Positions 10,629 through 18,828 of a stretch of 22,778 bases of DNA are shown one piece after another. Origin of the DNA: Ichthyophthirius multifiliis (taxonomy: Eukaryota; Ciliophora; Oligohymenophorea; Hymenostomatida); the NCBI RefSeq assembly GCF_000220395.1, contig NW_004087483.1:1-22778 (forward strand), read 5' to 3'. The notes beneath the pieces were generated by a model. The model worked only from the letters and a program-made list of their open reading frames with translations. It did not search any database and had not been told where the DNA came from. Both the position numbers and the translations under genes were made by a program. The stretch's first letter is position 1; every line of letters begins with the position of its first letter.

Positions 10629-13284
10629 ATGAATGAAAACTTAGAAAATTTAATATAATAATTTAAATAGTAAATATCTAATGACTCAGATAGCAAAAAG
10701 CAAATTCTTATGTAAATAAAAAATTATGAAGATATAGATCAAATTATATCTAAATCAAAAATAATTATTACCAATACTTTTGGAAAGTTTAGAAAATCAA
10801 TAATATTCTCATATATCAGTACTTATTCTTTAAAAGTTTCTAGTTTATAAAGGATTTGATATTTAATATATTTAATAAAAGCATTTTTAATAATTAGTAT
10901 TAAATTTAGATAATCCAGATATTGAATAAAGCAAAACTTATCATTAATTTATTTTAAATTATATTCTTAAATCAAAAGATTTTATAAATCCATTATAAGC
11001 ATATATAAAAACTGGATTAAATAGCTATAATGTTAATAATAAAATAAATACATATTTTATTTATATAAATAATAAAAAATTATTAATTTTTTTTTGATTA
11101 AAAATAAAGAACAATTTGATAAAGAAAGCAATAAATTCTTTATAATCATTGATAATTTTGGCAGGAAAATATTTAGACTTTAACTCATACGAAGCGTCTA
11201 TTTCTGACTCGAAAACTTATTAAATCATTATTTTTCAAAAACCAATGTGTTTAAATAAGCCAATTAAGTAATTTTAATATATAAGAGTAACAAAAAAATG
11301 ATTCATATTTTTATAAAAAAAAAAGACTTTAATATCATTATGTAAATAAAAAAACATTAAACAAGTTTTGACAAATTTAAAAGAATAAACACTAAACAAA
11401 TTTATATAGTATTGCGAAGAAAATTTAAAAATAGGAGTTTTACCAGAAGAAATTGAAAACTAAAGTTAAATTTTGAAAAGAGCAAAATAATTAAACGATG
11501 AAAATTTAGAAATATACGGAATATTAACAAATGAATAATATAATAATATAAAAAATTAAACGCCCTTAATAATTAAAGAATTTTCTTTATAAAAAATGCT
11601 AGAAAACATCTAAAAAAACAAATAAAATACTTTTCTAAAAGAATACATTAAAGAAATTTTTTATTTAATAAAAGATTAAATATCTCATAAGAATTAAATA
11701 ATTAGTTAAAATTTGATTAGTATTTCATTAAATATTTTAGAAGAGCTATCCCATTTAATAATCTAAGTAGAAATTTTCGATGAATTCAGTAGTTTAATAA
11801 TTGAAAGATTAACTGATATTGCAAACTAAAGTATATCCTAACAAATAATAATAAACCATTGCGAAGCGACTAATATGATAGAAGAATGGATAATTAAATT
11901 ATGTTAATTTTTTTATGTAAATAAAGCTTAAATTTACATATAGACAATAAACTTAATTTTAAAAAATAAAAAAGAAAATATAAATAATTGGAAAAATATA
12001 ACAAAAGAACTTTGCTTTTTAACAGATTTCGAATTTAATATTAAAGATTTGATTTTTGATATTATAAAAAATATTAAAAATCAAAAATATATGTATCCAT
12101 TTCTTTAATAAATTTTAAGTCCTTAACTTCTTTAATATTATGAACAAAATTTTTTAAAAAGTTAAAATTTACCTTAAATAACTATTTCAAAATACAAAAA
12201 AGCATCCGAAGAATTTTAAAGTAAAAAAATAAAAATAAAAAAAAGATAAAAAAAAAATAGATAATATACAAGATAATTAAATACATTAAAAAAAACCATT
12301 TTTTTAAATTAAGAATCATCTTTAAACTTACCTCCTATAAACCAAATAATGATTCGAAGTGATAATTTAGATTTTATTCAAGGTCAATAACTAAAGCGTA
12401 CTTTAAAATTAAATTAATTAAATTTAAGTATCAAAACTAAATAATCTTGGGATTTTTAATCTTCTTATTAAAAAAATAATCCTTAAACGACCATAAAAAC
12501 AAACTAAAAAAAGTTTAATACTGAAAATCTAGATATTTATTTAAAAGAATCGGAACTATAAAAATTAGAAAATCCCCAAATGTACGAAGATATTATTTTA
12601 TAAGATTTAAAGAATACCCAAAACTGGGAAAAATAATTCTAAGCTTTAAACAATTTTCGTTCTTTAGTAAAATTTAATTTTTTTCTTCTAAAAAAATTTT
12701 AATAACTTCCTTAAATAATATAACTTTCATTAAATTTAATTGATAATCTAAGATCTGGATTATCCAAAAATTCTTTAATTACAATTGCTGAAATTTCCTT
12801 CAAATTAAAAACAGAATTAGAATAATCTATAGATCTTTTTTTTACAAAAATTATGAAAAAATCATTAGATAATAATGTCTTTATATCAGAATAAGTATAA
12901 AAAACCCTAATTTGTATTTGTAAAAATTTAAATTCACAAAAAGTACTTAATATGTGTTTTAATTATTCAAATAGTTAGCATTTTTAGTAAAAACAAAGCA
13001 TTATTTTGTGCTTTGAAACGCTCATTTATTTCTATGAATAGAGATTTTAATAATAAATAAAAGAGTTTGATAAAGTTATAGATATTTTAGTTAAATATAC
13101 CACTGATAATTCATCTGAAATAAGAATTTAATCAAAAAAAATTTTATTTGATTGTATTTAAATAGGCTAAATAAACTAGAATTATATAAAATAGAAAATA
13201 ATTAAAACTTATTAATAAAATACAGCAATTAAAATATATAATGATGTAATAAATAATAACTTAAAAAATGAAATTTAAAAATGA
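10629..13284 (+). CDS. TOG/HEAT-repeat protein with CLASP-like C-terminal domain
   Basis: A likely microtubule-associated protein of the CLASP/TOGARAM type. Exons: 10629-11031, 11110-11286 and 11326-13284, with GT-AG introns of 78 and 39 nt; stop TGA at 13282-13284. The product is about 845 aa if one extra A in the run at 10757-10761 is discounted (see that entry). The N-terminal part has HEAT-like helices (for example LLPILLESLENQQ, LVLNLDNPD). Around residues 480-510 there is a very basic linker (KKIKIKKRQKKNRQ). The last 230 residues fit a TOG domain of the CLASP N-terminal type: NTQNWEKQFQALNNFRSLV matches the family's opening helix, and later helices include SLITIAEISFKL and LDNNVFISEQVQKTL. 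In a ciliate an axonemal or cortical microtubule role is plausible but only inferred. The start at 10629 was chosen because its frame is acidic and coding-like; an ATG at 10633 opens the other frame but gives a basic, unconvincing N terminus. Confidence 0.75.
10757..10761 (+). other. Apparent +1 frame break at an A5 run in the TOG gene
   Basis: The frame from the ATG at 10629 is convincing up to DQIISKSK, and the frame one base later is convincing from LLPILLES. The two meet at this run of five A. Reading four A would join them with no gap. No GT-AG pair fits between the two coding segments. The simplest cause is a one-base homopolymer error or a real indel; programmed +1 slippage is possible but unproven. 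Confidence 0.6.
11032..11109 (+). other. Intron 1 of the TOG gene
   Basis: A 78-nt GT-AG intron, almost pure A+T. It begins GTTAATAAT and ends AAATAAAG. Its length is a multiple of three, but it contains an in-frame TGA, so retention would truncate the protein. Removal joins TGLNSYN to NLIKKAINS in phase 0. Confidence 0.75.
11287..11325 (+). other. Intron 2 of the TOG gene
   Basis: A 39-nt GT-AG intron beginning GTAACAAAA and ending in a long A run before AAG. Like intron 1 it is a multiple of three and carries an in-frame TGA. It is the shortest intron proposed in this window. An alternative donor at 11268 would break the frame. Confidence 0.65.
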
Positions 13285-13567
13285 TAATATATTTTATATT
13301 TTATAAACATATTTTTTTTAATTTAAATTTCAAAAAATATAAATATCTTTTTTAAAAAATATAAAAAAGTATATCATATAATCATTAAAAGATTAAAACG
13401 ATATAAAAAACATTTATTTTTTTTGTTAAAATAAAAAAAAAAAAAAAAAATTATTATTATTAATATTTTAAAAAAAGAACAATAAATATAAAAAAACTAC
13501 ATTTTTATATATAAAAAATAATCTTATTTTTTTATTCCAAAAAAAAAAAAAATTAAGTAAATAAATT
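13285..13567. other. Convergent intergenic spacer
   Basis: The TOG gene and the RBM39-like gene end toward each other across 283 bp. The spacer contains an 18-A run at 13433-13450 and is otherwise A+T-rich. Both polyadenylation regions must lie here or in the gene ends. I see no gene in it. Confidence 0.6.
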
Positions 13568-15343
13568 TCAAAGGTGATTTTATAGTTCGTCTTAAAGTGT
13601 TTCTTCAGAAATACAATAGCAATTAATTTATCTTTAATTAAAAAGTCTCATATCCATATTTTTAGCACAGTTTACAGCACTAATTTCATTATTAAAAATA
13701 ACAAAAACAGCTCCACAAGGACTTTTTACAGCTACAATAACTTATATTACATCTCCGAATTTTTTACATTCCTCTAAAAAAATAAAACAAAATAAATAAC
13801 TTAAATTTTTTAAAAATACCTGCGACATCTTCTTTTAAATCTGCAAAGAAAGCTGAATCTCCATTTCCTTCTCCTTCAAGAAACATATTAACTAAAACAA
13901 CATAAGGAGTAGGTACAAGACTTAACAAAGGTCTTTTTAAATGGATTCCTGCAGTAATTTAATTATTAAGTAAAGGATTATTTGCAATATTTAAACTTGG
14001 GATAATATTACTATTCATTCCTGGTATAGGAAGTACACCATTGCTTAAACTTTAGTCAAGTCCAGGAATACTAAGATTGTTGCCTGCCAACTTTTACATT
14101 AATTAAAGTCTGCTTTAAGCAGTATGTAAATAAATATTATCTAAAAAAATTAAAAATAAGTACATAATTAAATAAAATATATTTTTTACTTTCATTTTAA
14201 TCTAAATCAACTTTATTTTCTTAAGATAAAGCAATAATAGGCATATGTGCAGCCAAAGCCGGATTAAGCGAAGAAACAGGAGCCACAGTAATTTATTAAT
14301 CACTAATTTTTTTATTATTCATTGCATTTATAGCTTCATGAGCTTCACTTTTTTTACTGAAAATAATATACCCAAATCCAATACATTTACCATTTACATC
14401 CTAAGGAAGTTCCACTGATTCAATATCTCCATATTATTAGAAAATATCTCTTAAATCAGTATCTGTCATACTAGCTAATTTGCCTGTAAGTCCCCCAACA
14501 AATACTTTTACAGGTCCATCTTATAATTTCTAGAGTTGTTCTTTTAAGGCTTCTGCTCTTTATTATTTAATTTATTTTGCAGCTAATGCAGCTCTATTTT
14601 TTTCCGCTTAAGAATGTTAAACCCTTGTTTCTGAATTAGGAACTTCCTCTCCTTTCAAAATAAAAGGCTTGGTGTCTGCTTGTAAAGCTTTTTGGACATC
14701 TTCTTAAATATAAAATTCTGCATAAGCAACTCCCTTAGATTTTTTAGTTCTTTGATCTCTTATTATTTTTATGTCTCGAACTTTTGTGCATCCACAATGT
14801 TTTACTAAATATTTCCATATATCTTTTTCATCTGCTTTTGTAGGTAATTAATATATCATCACTGTTAGATCTTCTCTTGTAGCTTCTTCAGCTTCTTTAT
14901 CTATTTTTTTTTTATTATTTTTTTTATTCTTTTTTTTTATTTTATTTTTACTTAATCTTTCTATTTGTTCTTCTAATTCTTTTTTTTTACGCTCGAGTCT
15001 TTCTGCAGATGTTTATTAACGTTATTCTGATTATTAAGATTATTATTATTTTTATTATTATTCTGGTAAGTTAGTGTTTGATAGTTCATTAGCTTCTTTT
15101 TAAGGAGGAGAATTCTTACGATTTTAGTGTTTTGATTTCTTTTCTTTTTTAGCACTTCTGGATCTATGTTTGTGTTTTCTATGAGATTTGCTTCTGGATG
15201 ATTTTTGCTTTTTGCTTTTTTTTTTTTGAGAATGTGAACGACTTCGAGATGATTTATGACTTTTTTTCTTTTTGTGTTTTTAATGTTTTTCTCTTCCCTC
15301 TAAATTGTTATTGTTGTTACTTTCATTTTCTTAAGCTTGCTTA

Positions 15344-15375
<32 letters not shown>

Positions 15376-15530
15376 ATTTTATAACAGATGTGTGACAAAA
15401 TTTATAATTCATTTTTTCTTTTTTTTTGTTTTTTTTTTTTTTTCATTTTTTTTTTTTCATTTTTATATTATAACTTTTTTTTTTTGCTTACATTAAACAT
15501 TGCTTAGGCTTATTCGAAATCGATTTCCAT
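13568..15530 (-). CDS. RBM39: RBM39/CAPER-type RNA-binding splicing factor
   Basis: Nuclear SR-like splicing factor of the RBM39 (CAPER/HCC1) family, related to U2AF65. Exons (coding order): 15492-15530, 14190-15339, 13820-14140 and 13568-13773, with introns of 152, 49 and 46 nt. The spliced length is 1,716 nt, giving 571 aa (human RBM39 is about 530). After a short N terminus comes an Arg/Ser- and Lys-rich tract (SSRSRSHS, SSRSKSHRKHKHRSRS), then a Gln-rich and coiled stretch. RRM1 lies at about residues 170-250 (VMIYQLP; KGVAYAEF). It is followed by HSQAEKNRAALAA, nearly identical to the diagnostic ASQAEKNRAAAMA of RBM39. RRM2 spans about 289-375 (VKVFVGGL; GFGYIIF). A family-typical SRLQLMQKLAG linker precedes a C-terminal U2AF-homology RRM, where EDVAEECKKFGDVIQVIV matches DDVIEECNKHGGVIHIYV. 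Orthology is strong; the exact splice sites of intron 1 are the least certain part. Confidence 0.93.
15340..15491 (-). other. Long intron 1 of the RBM39-like gene, with a T28 run
   Basis: This is the longest intron in the window (152 nt), starting GTAAGC after the 13-codon first exon and ending ATAAG. The plus strand shows 28 consecutive T at 15344-15371, so the transcript carries a long A tract just upstream of its 3' splice site instead of the usual pyrimidines. Homopolymer lengths here are likely to be unreliable. Confidence 0.65.
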
Positions 15531-16038
15531 TTTTCTCGCTTTTTTTAAATATTAGATTTTTTTTTTTTAATTATTATTTTTTCTTATTAATTTATTTTTA
15601 TTTGTTTCTTTCTTTTTATTTATATATAAATATAAATTTTATATTTATTTTTGTTTTTTAAAAAATAATTCTAAGAAAAATAATTGATTATAAATAAAAT
15701 TTGTTTTATTTATAAAATAAGGCTTATAAAATATATATTCAAATAATTTAATTTCTATATTTTTTGTATCTTATAAGTATTTTAATTTTTTTTAAATTCA
15801 ATTAAATTTAATAAATTTAAAAATTATTATTATACATATTGCATTTTTAAATATCCATTATATTTTGATAAAAAAATATAAATGTTTTTATTACTACTTA
15901 TTATAATATAAATCATGTTTTACTTATAAACTAATTCATTTTATATATTAAAAATATAACAAACATATAAAAAATTTATATTTTATATTTAGATTTAATT
16001 TTTATATTTTTATAAAAAAAAAGATAAAAAAACTATAA
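15531..16038. other. Intergenic stretch upstream of the RBM39-like gene
   Basis: This is 508 bp of strongly A+T-rich DNA between the RBM39-like start codon and a weak plus-strand ORF. It presumably contains the RBM39-like promoter. I see no RNA gene, repeat or coding signal in it. Confidence 0.55.
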
Positions 16039-16524
16039 ATGATTAACATTTTATTTAACTTATTGATACTAACTTATTTTTCATATTTTGTCTCACATTA
16101 TTTTTTAATATCTTTAACAATACATTTAGTATATTACACTTATTTAAATAAGCGATAATCTAGATTAAAATATATTTTTTAAACAGACAAAGTTTTTAAT
16201 TTGTTAGTAAATTTAGGATTTTATGTAATTATTGACATTTTTATAACAATAACTTCATTTAAATTTTTATATAATAGGTTTTTTTAATAAGTCAAATTAT
16301 CTAAAAGTATGATTAACAGCTTGAAATTGATGACGTATATAAATTACAAAATAATTCTTCAAAAATTATTTTCTTTCCACTTTTTTTCACAAAAAATGTA
16401 CATATAAAAAAATCAAAAATAATTAAAATATATATATATATATATATATTTTTAATAGCTTATATATCTAAGTACATTAAAAGAAAAATCTATTAATTAA
16501 AATATTAAAAACAAGATAGATTGA
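16039..16524 (+). CDS. Possible small membrane protein (hypothetical)
   Basis: An ATG-to-TGA frame of 162 codons under the ciliate code (161 aa). I do not recognise it. The first 30 residues are strongly hydrophobic (LFNLLILTYFSYFVSHYFLI), followed by a basic loop (NKRQSRLKYIFQTDK) and a second hydrophobic segment (LLVNLGFYVIIDIFITI). The tail is Lys-rich and includes a stretch encoded by an AT microsatellite. The base composition of 16040-16330 is somewhat less A+T-rich than the surrounding spacer, which favours coding. Against this, TGA is rare by chance at this composition, so a frame of this length is not strong evidence. It converges on the transporter gene to its right. Confidence 0.3.
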
Positions 16525-16620
16525 AATAAAAAAAGAAAAAATATATAATAATAAAATTTGATTAATAAAATAATTTATATAAAAATATTTTTTTCTTCCT
16601 ATTTAAAGTATTAAAAAAGT

Positions 16621-18366
16621 TCACAAATGTTTATATTTTTAATAATAATAATAAATTGGATAATAACTCACAAGGGTTAAACACCATCCAATAAATACTA
16701 AAAAAAATCCATGATTACCAAATTCAAAAAGTTATAAGAAAAACGCAAAAACACCAAGGACAAGAGTAATTCCAGGCACTGTATATTAAATTAGTTTCGC
16801 AATTATATGTGGAGTTTTATCTTAAATACACTATTGAATTTATTATTCAATAAAATCCCATTTTAAATACCAAGTAAAAAACGCAGTTTAAATAAAAACA
16901 GCTGAAATTAAATTAATTCCAACTCCAAAATGATCAACGAAACCCAAATAATAAAATCCTCCTTAAGAGCAATATAAAAAAGCACTAAAAGAAACCAAAC
17001 TACATAAAATGGCTCTTATTCCTCTCATAGTTATTTTTTTCCTTTTATATAAATAACTCCATTTTCAATTTCATCTTCAACAGCTGCCGCCAAGCAATCC
17101 AAAAGAGCAAATTATGTGTCGATTCCTAAAAAAATCATTACCAAAAAGAATATTATAGCCCATAAATTAGAAAAAGGCATCATATTTAAAACTGCTGGAA
17201 ATACCACAAACGTTAAATCAGGTCCTGTCAAAGGAATATCGTTAATTTTTATTCCTGTAAGTTATGACATATATCCCATATAAGAAAAAACAACAAAAGA
17301 AGACAAAAAACCACATAAAATAGTTAATAAAGGTATAAATATTGATGATTTCTTTACTTCTTAATTTTAAGGACGATATGAGCCAAAAAAAACTAATGTA
17401 CCACAGCCTGTAGAAATCTAAAAAATTATCTAGTTTGCAGCGTCTACCCATACTTAAGGATTTGCTATTTTTGACCAATCAGGTTTAAAAAGATATGAAA
17501 TTCCTAAAGAAGCCCCATCGAGACATAAACCACGTAATAATAGTATAAATAGCAATATATAAGGAGATGTAGCAGTTACTAATGCTATTTTTCCCGAAAC
17601 AGAAACTCCTTTTTATATACAAAGAAACCTTTATTATTTATTTTAATTAACTTATAAAAAATAAACTAATTTTTTTTTTTTTACACAATCACTTATGATA
17701 ATACATAACAAAAAAACAAAGGCCATACAATGCCTCCTAAATTATTAATTGATCCAGTTGATTATAATACATTATTATAGAAAAAATCCTTTTTTTATAT
17801 TTTTATAAAAAAATTATATTAAAATAAAAAATACTTTGTTCCATGGTTAAATATGCTTCAAGTTTTCATCTATTTTCCAAGGAAGTGGAAACTTAAAACT
17901 TTCCCATAAATAATAAAAAGAATAAGCGAGAATCAAATTATAATATGTGGACATAATAGCCGTATTTATTATTGGCAAAAAGCCTAATCCTTTCCATTTT
18001 TTATGAATCTTAAATAAAATTTATATTTTTTTAATACATTGCTATTATTATATATAGTATATTTACTTTTTAAAATATTTATGGAGGACCTTTTTAAAAT
18101 ATTTATCCAATAGATGTTTCGAAATAAAAAGAAGGAACACCAACTAAAAAAAATAATATCATGTAAGGAATTAAAAAAACTCCTCCTCCATTCTTAAAAA
18201 TTAAATAAGGAAAACGCCAAACACTACCAAAGCCAGCTGCAAATCCTAAAACACTTAATAAATATTCAAACTAATTATTAAATTTATCTCTTTAGTGTAC
18301 TTCTTTATCTAATACTAATGGTTGCTATATTATTGGTGAATCTTTATCTTTTATATGGATTATCAT
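16621..18366 (-). CDS. SLC6-type sodium:neurotransmitter/amino-acid symporter
   Basis: Sodium-coupled transporter of the SLC6 (NSS) family, an integral membrane protein with about 12 helices. Exons (coding order): 18067-18366, 17835-18008, 17685-17788 and 16621-17628, with introns of 58, 46 and 56 nt. TM1 carries the family signature: GFAAGFGSVWRFPY (WRFPY at residues 50-54) followed by KNGGG and FLIPY. Other landmarks are a GQ-(F)QKGP motif after TM2, TSPYILLFILLLRG, an internal PDWSKIANPQVWVDAANQI-like segment matching the TM5-6 region, and GIDTQFALLDCLAAAVEDE before TM9. The C-terminal end is VFIGWCLTLVSYYP. The full length would be about 528 aa, normal for the family. The frame breaks at an A7 run (17034-17040), where the sequence as given runs into TGA at 17025-17027 after about residue 388; downstream coding resumes one base out of frame to TGA at 16621-16623. 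The substrate is unknown. Confidence 0.85.
17034..17040 (-). other. Apparent -1 frame break at an A7 run in the SLC6-type gene
   Basis: On the coding strand GENGVIYIKGKK-like sequence leads into seven A and then TGA at 17025-17027. Eight A would continue smoothly into TMRGIRAILCSLVSF, the expected TM9 region. I tried GT-AG introns here and none had a length that restores the frame. A one-base homopolymer undercall, a true deletion or -1 slippage on the A run would each explain it. Confidence 0.65.
18066..18106 (-). repeat. 17-bp direct repeat at the exon 1/intron 1 junction of the SLC6-type gene
   Basis: CTTTTTAAAATATTTAT occurs at 18066-18082 and again at 18090-18106, a 24-bp (8-codon) offset. 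In the protein it gives IFQK-GPPQ-IFQK. The copy at the junction abuts the donor GTAAAT; the upstream copy is followed by GGTCC, a weaker potential donor. It looks like a small in-frame duplication at the exon end. Confidence 0.8.
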
Positions 18367-18828
18367 TATATTAAAAAAAATAGTTTTATTTATTATTATT
18401 TATTTATAAAAATATCTATTTATTCGAACTAATGTTGCTAATATATTATAGGGTTAAGTTATATATAAAATTCATGTAATTGAGTTTAAATAAACACGTA
18501 ATTTTTATATAAATAATTAAGAATTTGAAATATTTGTCTATTATATTTTTAATAAATAATAAATGCTTGAGATATTTTAAGATTAGAACTCTTATAATAA
18601 TTATGTATATATTTTTAAAAAACTGCATTATTTTTATAAAAATTAAACGTAGTATTTTTGATATAAATATTAATTATAAAATAATAATAAAATATATATT
18701 TTTTAATATATAAATTACTTTTAAATAATATATAATATATAAATTAATTAATGATAAAAAATTATAAATATTTTATTTATTTAATATTTATTTCAATATA
18801 ATTTTATTTCATATCAATTATTTTAATA
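18367..18828. other. Intergenic stretch between the SLC6-type gene and the TPR-like gene
   Basis: This 462-bp spacer lies upstream of the transporter and downstream of the TPR-like gene. Short opposing standard-code ORFs overlap each other at 18446-18713; both are low-complexity Ile/Lys/Tyr strings with no coding character. I see no RNA gene or repeat. Confidence 0.6.

Noticed and set aside
14973-15395. Short ORFs on both strands near 15000-15395
   Set aside because: They are alternate-frame or antisense readings of the RS/Lys-rich exon 2 and intron 1 of the RBM39-like gene.
17025-17027. Natural end of the SLC6-type gene at this TGA
   Set aside because: The remaining TM9-TM12 region with family-like sequence follows immediately one base out of frame, so the stop is better explained by the A7 run.
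17242-17478. Minus-strand ORF of 78 codons
   Set aside because: It is a different frame of the SLC6-type exon 4, where family motifs lie in another frame.
18446-18713. Two overlapping opposite-strand ORFs of about 60 codons
   Set aside because: Low-complexity Ile/Lys/Tyr strings in a spacer, with no start context, motif or composition shift.
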